Notes under the pieces: model-generated
The model's input: only the letters and a program-made list of their open reading frames with translations
What the model was told of the DNA's origin: nothing
Database searches by the model: none
Part shown: positions 34,652-41,958 of the stretch, piece after piece
Layout of the letters: each line of letters starts with the position of its first letter
How positions within the stretch are numbered: the stretch's first letter is position 1
Translations under genes and position numbers: made by a program
Source: Methylocystis sp. B8
GTDB lineage: Bacteria; Pseudomonadota; Alphaproteobacteria; Rhizobiales; Beijerinckiaceae
Assembly: GCF_005771425.1 (NCBI RefSeq)
Contig: NZ_VBTZ01000012.1
Coordinates: 26,728 to 90,727 of the forward strand
Length of the DNA stretch: 64,000 nucleotides
Direction: 5' to 3'

Positions 34652-35338
34652 TTACGAGACGTCTTGAGCATCAAGGTTCTTACCGTCCGAGATCGAATGG
34701 CGTTCCATATGGGATACGTCAAATATCGATATTAGCTCCAAATGGCTCATGCCGCGCGCTGATAACGATGCTTTGAGGCGTTTGCGCGCGTCATGAATGA
34801 GTTTGTAGATGCTGTTGCGATTGCTGCCGAGCCATTGCGCGACCTCGTCAAGCGGCATCTCCTGAAACGCATGTGCGATCAGCGACTTTCTTTGAAGCGG
34901 CGTCAACGATGTCTCGATCAGCTCGGCTAGCAAAGCCCACGCCTGTTGTTGCTCCAGGTTTCGATCAGGCCCAGGCCCATCAATTGGCCAGTTCGGCGCG
35001 GCTAGACCCAGCTGCGCTTTGTCTAGAGCCGCTTTATGCCACTTCCTCCGGCGTAGCTCTCCAAGAGCAACACGCACGCCGATGGCATACGCCCAGGTGG
35101 TGAAGCGGCTTTCGTTACGGAACTGAGAGAGCTTTTCTCGAATGAGAAGCACCGACTCCTGCGCGCAATCCTCCGTCAAATGATGCGCGCCCATCGCGTC
35201 ATCGAACGCTGGCTGCCGCGAGAGAACTCGGCTGATCGCAACAGTCATGAGAGAACGAAGATCGGCCAGCGCTGCTGCTTCGTCTGAATTCCCAGCAGTT
35301 AATGCCGATAACCACTCCGAGTTGGTTCGTTGTTTCAT
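34652..35338 (-). CDS. ECF-type sigma-70 factor
   Basis: A 228-residue sigma factor. Region 2 (about 30-105) includes TEDCAQESVLLIREKLSQF and FTTWAYAIGVRVALGELRRR. Region 4 (about 145-195) includes LTPLQRKSLIAHAFQEMPLDEVAQWL and SIYKLIHDARKRLK. A C-terminal tail of about 35 residues is unusual. The Met at 35338 is preferred over an upstream in-frame start, because the promoter motif lies at 35407-35435 and leaves a leader of about 60 bases. It is followed by its anti-sigma gene and then the haemoglobin operon. Confidence 0.85.
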   Translation of the reverse strand: MKQRTNSEWLSALTAGNSDEAAALADLRSLMTVAISRVLSRQPAFDDAMGAHHLTEDCAQESVLLIREKLSQFRNESRFTTWAYAIGVRVALGELRRRKWHKAALDKAQLGLAAPNWPIDGPGPDRNLEQQQAWALLAELIETSLTPLQRKSLIAHAFQEMPLDEVAQWLGSNRNSIYKLIHDARKRLKASLSARGMSHLELISIFDVSHMERHSISDGKNLDAQDVS

Positions 35339-35406
35339 TTTTGCAAACACGCCCGATATCGGTAGCAGGCTCATTTCGGGCCGCAAAACTACCATTGACT
35401 TGGGCG

Positions 35407-35435
35407 CTAAGCTACTCGCATGGGCCGCAACTTAC
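35407..35435 (-). promoter_or_regulatory. ECF-type promoter motif upstream of the sigma gene
   Basis: Minus strand GTAAGTT (complement of 35429-35435), 17 bases, CTTAG (complement of 35407-35411). The match to the haemoglobin promoter in box sequence and spacing suggests autoregulation by the sigma factor. Confidence 0.6.
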
Positions 35436-35556
35436 GGTTAGCGTTCGACATTCAAGTCGAGGTGCTGCGTGATTCCGGCGTCGGACTTCTATGAATGATC
35501 CGGCAAGCCGGTCGCGCTAACGCCGTCCTGGCCAGCGCTCGAAATAGCCAAAACGA

Positions 35557-35778
35557 TCAAGAGCGACGATCCACCGCGCCGCTATGCTGCTTTGCCTCCT
35601 GCATCGGAGGGCATGGCACATCGCCGTACGAGCAGAAGATACAACAATCCCCCGCCTTTGGCTTGAGCAAGACGCCGCAAGCCTTGCATTCATAGAAGAA
35701 CTGGCAGGCGGCGGTCGGCATGATTTCCGCCGATTGATGGCCGCAGGCCGGGCAAGTGATTGTCGAGACGAGTTCCAT
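35557..35778 (-). CDS. GDCCVxC-type small cysteine-rich protein
   Basis: A 73-residue protein with Cys pairs ITCPACGH and YECKACG and the signature GDCCIFCSYG followed by PCPP. It matches the GDCCVxC family, some members of which are selenoproteins. Here the site is Cys. These proteins often sit in mercury loci. The gene directly follows merT with no gap, so it is probably co-transcribed and may handle Hg(II) or thiol chemistry. The exact function is unknown. Confidence 0.78.
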   Translation of the reverse strand: MELVSTITCPACGHQSAEIMPTAACQFFYECKACGVLLKPKAGDCCIFCSYGDVPCPPMQEAKQHSGAVDRRS

Positions 35779-36213
35779 TCACCGGCCTCTCAAAAGCTTG
35801 AGCAGTATTGGGTCGATATAGCTCCAGCTTGCCGCTGTGAGCACGAGCACCGACGCGCAGACGAGCAGCGTCAGCGTCGCGCGGGATCGATCTGTCGCCG
35901 CGCAGGCAGCGCCCGCTGAAGCGCAGGCAACGGGACGCTTCAACCACCACGCGGCCAAGCCCCCAACAACCGCCAAGGCGCTGATAGAGAGCAGCGAAAC
36001 ACGCCACGCCGCGACTGCTTCAAGTCCGCCCATTACGCTTGCGCCCGCGCCAAGCGCAGCCAGCGCAAGTGGAACGACACAGCAAGACGAGGCGACAACC
36101 GCGCCGAGACCCGCGACGAGTCCTAAGGCGGCGAGCCATTTCGGCGTGGCTCGCGCAGCGGAGGAAGACGAAGCGTCTGGCGTGGCTTTTTGTGCGGCGT
36201 GGTTGACGGTCAT
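35779..36213 (-). CDS. merT: mercuric ion transporter MerT
   Basis: A 144-residue inner-membrane protein with three hydrophobic helices. The first carries the Hg-binding pair in VVASSCCVVPLALAALG, and a second cysteine pair lies in the loop (ACASAGAACAATD). MerT brings Hg(II) into the cytoplasm for reduction. No merP or merA is present in the window, so the module is incomplete or relies on another reductase. Its promoter overlaps that of merR and has the 19-base spacer typical of MerR control. Confidence 0.83.
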   Translation of the reverse strand: MTVNHAAQKATPDASSSSAARATPKWLAALGLVAGLGAVVASSCCVVPLALAALGAGASVMGGLEAVAAWRVSLLSISALAVVGGLAAWWLKRPVACASAGAACAATDRSRATLTLLVCASVLVLTAASWSYIDPILLKLLRGR

Positions 36214-36245
36214 AGTTTGGCTCGCCCTTTTTTGACTTGCGGCTT

Positions 36246-36276
36246 ATTCTGCGCCCTGTAGCGACTACGGGTGCAA
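36246..36276 (-). promoter_or_regulatory. MerR-type operator-promoter for merT
   Basis: Minus-strand boxes TTGCAC (complement of 36271-36276) and CAGAAT (complement of 36246-36251) are separated by 19 bases, the over-long spacer used by MerR regulators. The spacer contains the dyad CCCTGTAG-CGA-CTACGGG (with a one-base offset), read on the plus strand. Confidence 0.75.
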
Positions 36277-36283
36277 GAGGAAT

Positions 36284-36727
36284 ATGCGGCCTTTCACCAT
36301 TGGGCAGCTTGCCGCGGCGGCAGGTGTCAATCTCGAGACTGTGCGCTATTACGAGCGCATCAAGCTCATGCCGCAGCCAGCGAGGACGGCGAGCGGACAC
36401 CGCGAATATGAAGAAGGCCATGTCCAGAGGCTGGTCTTTATCCGTCGCGCGCGCGAACTCGGGTTTAGCATCGAGCAAATCCGCACGCTTTTGGCGCTTG
36501 CCGAGCCGTCGCGCTCGTCCTGCGCCGAGGTGCGAGAGGTCGCGGCGACGCATTTGGACGACGTGCGCGCGAAGCTCGCCGATCTCACCAAAATTGAACA
36601 GATTCTTGCCGAGACGGTTGCGCGCTGCTCCAACGGCGCAACGCCTTTGTGCCCCCTGCTAGGCATATTGGGGACGCGTCAGCTATCTTCCCCCAAATGT
36701 CCGGGGCCGTTTCGGAGGCCACCATAA
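36284..36727 (+). CDS. merR: mercury-responsive MerR regulator
   Basis: A 147-residue MerR-family activator. The N-terminal winged helix has TIGQLAAAAGVNLETVRYYE, and a long dimerisation helix follows. The three metal-binding cysteines are present at Cys80, Cys115 and Cys123 (SSCAEV, ARCSNG, PLCPLLG), with the last pair one residue closer than in Tn501 MerR. It is divergent from merT across the operator. A Cys/Pro-rich tail of about 20 residues is additional. It should twist the merT promoter when Hg(II) binds. Confidence 0.88.
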   Translation: MRPFTIGQLAAAAGVNLETVRYYERIKLMPQPARTASGHREYEEGHVQRLVFIRRARELGFSIEQIRTLLALAEPSRSSCAEVREVAATHLDDVRAKLADLTKIEQILAETVARCSNGATPLCPLLGILGTRQLSSPKCPGPFRRPP

Positions 36728-36897
36728 AAAAGCGATGCGCAAGAAGGGCTGTGCGAGAGCGCATGTTTGCCGATCGACGATCTAGGAACACGCCGTCAAG
36801 TCATCCGTTTATGGCGTAACTGACGCCGCGGGGCCGTAGCGTGAGCAGGGATGCACTCGAAAGCGGCCAGCAGCGGTGAAATTCATAGGAGAGTGAA

Positions 36898-37296
36898 ATG
36901 GCTTCTGCTGCATCAAACCCCAAGGTCAACCTCATATCGAGCGAGCATATCGATGGCGTGGCCGTTTACGACAAGGGCGGAAAGGAAATCGGCAAGATCG
37001 ACCATTTCATGATTGACATGGTTTCGGGCCGAGTCCTTTACGCGGTGGTCAACTTTTGCGGCTTCATGTGCCTGCATCCCGGTCATCATCCATTGCCCTG
37101 GACATCGCTGACATACGACAGAGACTTTGAGGGATATGTAACGGATGTGAGCCAGGATCTGGTCGAGCGCGCGCCGGACTATACCGACGAAAGCTGGATG
37201 GATCGCGAGTGGGAGACGCGTGTGCATCAGCATTATGCTGCTCAGCCTTATTGGCAGGAGGGCAGCGGCCCAACCGCAATGCCTAGCGGTCAATAA
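36898..37296 (+). CDS. PRC-barrel domain protein
   Basis: A 132-residue soluble protein with a PRC-barrel core (about 12-75: LISSEHIDGVAVYDKGGKEI, FMIDMVSGRVLYAVV). The typical LPWTSLTYD motif comes next. PRC-barrel proteins of this kind occur widely in Hyphomicrobiales, often in stress loci, with unclear function. A ribosome site (GGAGAG) precedes the ATG. It appears monocistronic. Confidence 0.8.
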   Translation: MASAASNPKVNLISSEHIDGVAVYDKGGKEIGKIDHFMIDMVSGRVLYAVVNFCGFMCLHPGHHPLPWTSLTYDRDFEGYVTDVSQDLVERAPDYTDESWMDREWETRVHQHYAAQPYWQEGSGPTAMPSGQ

Positions 37297-37368
37297 TTTC
37301 GGAATGACCGGCAGAAGGTAATAACGCCCCGCCGTTACATCCACGGTCGTGCCTGCTATGCTCACGCC

Positions 37369-37418
37369 ATGCGCGGCGCTTCACGCGGCATCTCTCTTGG
37401 GAAGAGCTTCATCGGCTC
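37369..37418 (+). pseudogene. 5' remnant of a yedK/HMCES gene
   Basis: About 50 bases starting ATGCGCGGCGCTTCACG match the first codons of the yedK copies at 30539 and 40917, including the segment CATCTCT-TTGGGAAGAGCTTCA-CGGCTCG (one or two differences). It also keeps the upstream TATGCTCACGCC. A base loss breaks the frame at once. The BASS transporter gene begins 49 bases further on. Confidence 0.65.
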
Positions 37419-37466
37419 GTCCCGATCGCAATCGGGGTTGAGAAGCATCACGACGGGGAGCCGAAA

Positions 37467-38528
37467 TTGTCTGATCCTAAGGGTGCCGCTGCGTCCATCG
37501 CGCACCTGGCGCACCGCTACTTTATCTGGATCGTTGTTGCGTCCTATGTCTTTGCGGCGGCGGCGCCGAATGTGGGCGTCTGGCTCCGCACAACGCGCCT
37601 TGCCAGCGTTCACACCGGCATAGGCGATCTCGTCGCTTCGGCGACGACGATGCTTCTGGCTGTGCTGCTTTTCAACGCTGGACTATTCACCAATGTCACC
37701 GAGGCCAGGAGCCTCATTCGTCGGCCTTTCGTCGTAGCTGCCGGCATCATAGGAAACTTCCTGCTTCCTCTCACGTTCATCGCGGCCGCCAGCGTGTTAT
37801 TGAGACCATGGCATAATCCCGACGAAACACAGCAGATTCTTACAGGACTCGCTTTTATCGCAGCTATGCCGATCGCCGGCGCCTCGACGGCCTGGGCGCA
37901 ATCCGCTAGCGGAAATATGGCGCTCAGTATTGGACTGGTTTTGGCGACCACCTTATTGAGCCCCGTCTTCACCCCTCTCGTCATTCACGGCGTCGGGATG
38001 CTGACCACTGGCGACTACAGCGAAGACCTGCATGAGCTCGCCGGGGGGCAGGCAGTGGGTTTTCTTGGGATATGGGTTCTCGCACCATCGCTTCTCGGCG
38101 TTGGCGCCGGACGTTTGGTCCCAGCGATACTTCTCGCTAGATTCAGGCCCTTCTCGAAGCTCACAAATTACGCCGTCATCGTGTTGCTCAACTATGCGAA
38201 TGCCTCCCTGTCGCTCCCCGGTGTTGTCGGAGAGCCGGACGGGGACTTCCTGGCGATTATGCTGACAATCGTCCTCGCACTCTGTCTGACGGCCTTCGCA
38301 GTTGGCTATGTCTGCGCGCGTCTCGGCCGCGCAGGTCGGGGAGAGACAGCGTCCTTGATGTTTGGACTCGGCATGAACAACAACGGCGCGGGATTGGTGC
38401 TGGCGTCGACCGCGATGGCAGATCACGCCAGTATCTTGTTGCCGGTGATCCTCTACAATCTGACCCAACATTTCGTCGCCGCATTGGTCGATCGATGCCT
38501 GTTCCCGAGAGAATCCGATTCCGTGTGA
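37467..38528 (+). CDS. bile acid:sodium symporter (BASS)-like transporter, copy 1
   Basis: A 353-residue membrane protein with about nine to ten hydrophobic helices. Conserved segments include LTGLAFIAAMPIAGASTAW, the NxxG-like LSLPGVVGEPD and LMFGLGMNNNGAGLVLAS, matching the BASS/SLC10-like fold of sodium-coupled transporters. The substrate is unknown. A TTG start at 37467 is chosen because GGGGAG lies six bases upstream. A paralogue occurs at 46977-48044. It is preceded by a yedK remnant, so its promoter may have been acquired by recombination. Confidence 0.8.
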   Translation: MSDPKGAAASIAHLAHRYFIWIVVASYVFAAAAPNVGVWLRTTRLASVHTGIGDLVASATTMLLAVLLFNAGLFTNVTEARSLIRRPFVVAAGIIGNFLLPLTFIAAASVLLRPWHNPDETQQILTGLAFIAAMPIAGASTAWAQSASGNMALSIGLVLATTLLSPVFTPLVIHGVGMLTTGDYSEDLHELAGGQAVGFLGIWVLAPSLLGVGAGRLVPAILLARFRPFSKLTNYAVIVLLNYANASLSLPGVVGEPDGDFLAIMLTIVLALCLTAFAVGYVCARLGRAGRGETASLMFGLGMNNNGAGLVLASTAMADHASILLPVILYNLTQHFVAALVDRCLFPRESDSV

Positions 38529-38636
38529 TCTCGGCGTAGTCTGGTTGCGAAAATGCGACCCGGCAGCCCAAGCAAAAATGCCCCCCTATTGCCTCAGCGG
38601 TCGGGGCGTTCTCTATCCGCCACAGAGGCCGGGAAC

Positions 38637-38690
38637 AGAGCTTCAGCGCCTTAGCGGCCGTATTGGCCAGACGCACAAATTTCAGCCGGC
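38637..38690 (+). pseudogene. possible further yedK remnant
   Basis: The stretch GAGCTTCAGCGCCTTAGCGG followed by ATTGGCCAGACGC resembles codons 14-30 of yedK (ELQRLADLIGQ). Similarity is only about 70 percent by eye over 50 bases. The rest of the 38529-38946 gap contains no recognised gene. Confidence 0.25.
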
Positions 38691-38946
38691 GCGGCTATAC
38701 CATCCGCTCGCGACATATGAAAACAGCTGCCGCTGTCAGGTCGAAGATTCCGTATCTGACGCAGACGCTCGCTTCGCCTGCCGGGATGCGGCGTTTCCGC
38801 GTATGGCCGACGTCCAGCCTTGCGCATCGATTTTGTAGAGCGCTCTGAAAAAATGGCGAGATTAGCGATTACGCCTCGCAGGGTGCTTTGAGCCCTATTG
38901 TCAATAGGGGTGGCCACGGGAGCCCTCAAAAGCCTAGGGGTTTGCC

Positions 38947-39626
38947 ATGATCAACCGATCTCAATCGCCTTCCAAGGCCCCGGCAGCGAAAACGACGCGC
39001 CGTAATTTTCTGTTTATCGCAACGGCCACGACAGGCGTCGCCGGGGCGGCGGCCTCCTTAGTGCCGTTAATCGATCAGATGAACCCCGATGCGTCGACTC
39101 TCGCGGCCGGCGGTCCCGTGGACATCGATCTCGGCCAAGTGGAACCAGGCGGACAAGTTGTCATTCTATGGCGGAAAAAACCAATCTTTGTGGTGTTTCG
39201 AACTCAGGAAAATCTGCAGGTTCTTCAAAGTCGCCAATTGTTAAGCGAGCTAGCTGATCCAGAATCGGGATATCTTCAGCAACCTCCCTACGCCAAGAAC
39301 TGGCATCGTTCGTTGATGCCGGAAATCGGGGTGTATGTAGCGATATGCACCCATTTAGGCTGCATTCCGCAATTTGATCCGCTTCCTAACGCTACAGACC
39401 CAGCTCCAAACTGGTTGGGAGGTTATTTTTGTGCCTGTCACGGCTCGAAATATGATCTCGCGGGGCGCGTATTTCGGGACGTTCCCGCTCCTATAATTTA
39501 CCGGTTCCGCCATATCGCTTCACGGGCGATACGACAATTCGAGTCGGGGAAAATCCGCCAAACGAGGACTCGACTTTTCAACGATCCGCCAAATGTGAAG
39601 ATGACCTGACTTTCAGCCGTTTCTAA
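38947..39626 (+). pseudogene. petA: Rieske iron-sulphur subunit of cytochrome bc1, 3' frameshift
   Basis: The protein starts with a twin-arginine signal (TTRRNFLFIATATTGVAG) and has both cluster motifs, CTHLGC and CACHGSKYD, so the 2Fe-2S domain is intact. After DVPAP the frame drifts. A one-base loss near 39494 moves the expected ending (NLPVPPYRFTGDTTIRVGEN) into another frame that ends at 39626. The shifted frame stops at 39609 with an unrelated tail. No cytochrome b or c1 gene follows, so it is an orphan copy, probably non-functional. Confidence 0.78.
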
Positions 39627-39849
39627 GTGCTGCCCGATTACAGTAAAACGCGCGAGCGAAAATCGCGCCAGCGTCACCGATGCCGGGGCGCCACGCGATC
39701 AGCCGTTGACAATCGCTCTACCCGCACTCGCAGCATAGATGGAGCGGATGCCTTGCTCGCTATCGGGCCAATGTAGGAAGCGAGCATGCATCATCAGCAA
39801 TTTCCTCGCGCCGGCGGCTTGCAATCGAACGGCGTTGAAATCGAATTGA

Positions 39850-40050
39850 ACGCCTATCGCACGCGCTTGCCAATCGCGATGCACTCAGATTACCTGTGCT
39901 GCTGAAGGTCCTATCGGCAACGACCTGATGAGCAAGATGCTCAACGGCAAAAATTTGCTAATAACAATCTACGTTAATCCCGGCGAGGGACTTCGCCACA
40001 TAGTCACTCTCGACGGCTTTAAAGACGGCTATAATGCGCTGCGGGAGTGA
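39850..40050 (+). pseudogene. C-terminal fragment of an invasion-associated locus B-like protein
   Basis: The open frame reads RCTQITCAAEGPIGNDLMSK, then LLITIYVNPGEGLRHIVTLD and GFKDGYNALRE before TGA at 40048. The paired Cys and the GFKxxYNAL ending resemble the C-terminus of IalB-family periplasmic proteins. An in-frame stop at 39847 and lack of a start show that only the end remains. The 39627-39849 stretch before it has no identifiable gene. Confidence 0.5.
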
Positions 40051-40294
40051 AAGCCGAAAGCGGGAGATTTTCATCAATCATCGCCGGTTCGCCAACCTTT
40101 GCCTTCCTCGGCCGGGCTTGCAGACAAATATCGTCATCCGAGAAGAGCCTCTGCGGGATTCGATTGTCGAAGGTTGGGGCCACTTGCCTTCACAATGACG
40201 TGCTCAATTTATCGGGGCTCGATCGGCGGCGGCGCAGAACAATAGCTTAAGCAGTGTTTGGCGCTTGCCGCTCGTGAAGATCAAGGAGCCGAAC

Positions 40295-40627
40295 ATGCGT
40301 AAGATCGCCAGGGCTTATGCGCTCGGAATCATTTGCGGCGCAGCAGCGCTCGGGAGTTCAGTCAACCAGTCGGATGCTGGGGTAATGAGCATAGCGGGCA
40401 AAGAACCGCTGAGTCTCTCTTCGCCCCTCGAAAGCGTGCATTATCGGTGCTGTCGCTATCGCCATTACTGGCGACATGCATATTGGCGTCACCGTCACTA
40501 CCGCTACTATGGTTACTACCCTTGGTACAATCCAGCCGGAGCCATTGCGGGTGCAGCGGTAGGACTCGCGACGGCCCCATTCTGGGCTCTCGGCGGATAC
40601 TACGGTTACGGTTACCGCTACTACTGA
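40295..40627 (+). CDS. exported Tyr/His/Arg-rich protein
   Basis: A 110-residue protein with a signal peptide (about 1-28, AYALGIICGAAALGSSVNQSDAG). The middle is extremely rich in Arg, His and Tyr (CCRYRHYWRHAYWRHRHYR). A glycine/alanine hydrophobic segment and a YYGYGYRYY end follow. AAGGAG precedes the ATG at good distance. Proteins of this composition are common in Hyphomicrobiales envelopes but have no known function. The His clusters could bind metal. Confidence 0.6.
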   Translation: MRKIARAYALGIICGAAALGSSVNQSDAGVMSIAGKEPLSLSSPLESVHYRCCRYRHYWRHAYWRHRHYRYYGYYPWYNPAGAIAGAAVGLATAPFWALGGYYGYGYRYY

Positions 40628-40802
40628 GTTGCGCTTTTGCGCGCGAGAGGTAGTGGCGCAGGCGGCTCTCCTCGATCGGGGGATGGGGCCAGCGCCACTA
40701 CGGCCGGAGGGGTGCGACGCCGGCGCACATGGCAAGTTGTCGCATTGGCGCCGAACGCAGCAAAACTTACGTAGGCGTCAACATCATTCCTCCCGAAAAA
40801 CT

Positions 40803-40827
40803 AGCCCGGCCTTGTGCCGGGCTTTTT
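40803..40827 (+). terminator. rho-independent terminator
   Basis: AGCCCGGC (40803-40810) pairs with GCCGGGCT (40816-40823) around CTTGT, with a T run. It lies 90 bases before the 40917 yedK remnant and after the 40295 gene. A nearly identical hairpin in reverse occurs at 32619-32639. Confidence 0.82.
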
Positions 40828-40916
40828 CGTTTCGAGCCAACGAAGACGAAGAGAACACGCGCGACTGCGCGCAAGGTCGTGGCGCGTCCGCGCTCGCTCC
40901 TGTTATGCTTCCGCCT

Positions 40917-41272
40917 ATGTGTGGACGCTTCACCCAGCATCTCTTTTGGGAAGAGCTTCACCGGCTCGCCGATCTGATCGGCCAGCCGCGTAACCTTCAG
41001 CGGACCTTCAACGCCCGCGCAGAGACAGTCACGGAAAAGCCGATGTTTGCTCGGCGTTCAAGAGTCGCCGCTGCGTCGTCCCAGCCTCCGGCTTCTACGA
41101 ATGGACTGGCCCGAAAGGCGCGAAGACGCCGCATTATTTCTCGGCGCCAGACGGCCGTCCGCTCGCCTTCGCTGGACTGTGGGAAAGCGCGGCTGATCCC
41201 GACACGAAGGAGATGATGGATTCGGCGACGATCATCGTCGGGCCCACGCGTCGCGAATTAGCTTTTTGGTAG
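40917..41272 (+). pseudogene. yedK/HMCES copy with internal deletion and frameshift
   Basis: It starts MCGRFTQHLFWEELHRLADL like the 30539 copy, then jumps from NLQ straight to TFNARAET, so about 40 codons are missing. One base is lost near 41050. The other frame then continues as FKSRRCVVPASGFYEWTGPK to DSATIIVG. It is truncated before the catalytic His region and stops at 41270-41272. This is clearly a dead copy. Confidence 0.78.
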
Positions 41273-41676
41273 CTTTGATCACGAGGGCAGGGTCACTTCG
41301 ATGAGATTGGCGCGTAGGAGGTCGGCCGAGGGAAATTCGACGAAGGACTTTTGATCTTCGGACATCCACCCACAGTCTCGGTGCAGGCGCGCTATCAGGC
41401 GACATGGGCGCATAGGTGACCGGGGGATGACCATGGTGCGCCGCGGAATCCTCCGCGAGACGGCGAGTTGCAGGAACGGATCGACCCGCCGCTGGTGAAC
41501 AGATCCGGCGTCAGCGACGCCAATCCAACGCTTATCGGGCCGGAACTTGCCGTGCCGGAGTCTGCCTAGCGCCATTATGCGACCTTCGCAAGGTTTTGGT
41601 CTTAGCGCCGCGCAATTCGGCGTCGAGCGCCATCTCGGGCAGAAGCGCGACGCGAGCTATCCTTTTGGCTCCTGGA
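41273..41676. other. intergenic debris without recognised gene
   Basis: This is about 400 bases between the dead yedK copy and an integrase fragment. A 98-codon minus-strand frame (41279-41575) exists but shows no family features or ribosome site. I see no RNA gene. Confidence 0.4.
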
Positions 41677-41778
41677 TTGCAACTCTTGTTGGGGCACACC
41701 AAGTTGGAAAGCATGGCGCATTATCTCGGCATAGAGGTCGATAACGCCCTGAGCATCTCGGAGCAAGTTGAGCTTTGA
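41677..41778 (+). pseudogene. C-terminal fragment of a tyrosine integrase
   Basis: The frame ends LQLLLGHTKLESMAHYLGIE followed by VDNALSISEQVEL. LLGHTKLES is the conserved His region and HYLGIE follows the catalytic Tyr of transposon/integron-type integrases. Only the last 33 codons are recognisable, so it is a leftover of a mobile element. Confidence 0.6.
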
Positions 41779-41958
41779 CAGAAACAAGCGCTTCGGCCTG
41801 GCCGACACGGTTCGGCCACTACGCGCGAGTGTCGGAAGCGCGCGGACCACGAGAGGAACCAAATCGGCCTTCTATACGTTCTCTATAAGAATATTTCTAA
41901 ATTATTGCGTCCAGATAGGAGCGCTCGCTTTCCATTTGGACAATGGTTCGAGGTTGCC

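Noticed and set aside
39699..39884. Minus-strand 61-codon frame (KLLMMHARFLHWPDSEQGIR)
   Set aside because: It looks protein-like in places, but no start context or family is recognised and it overlaps the IalB-like remnant region.
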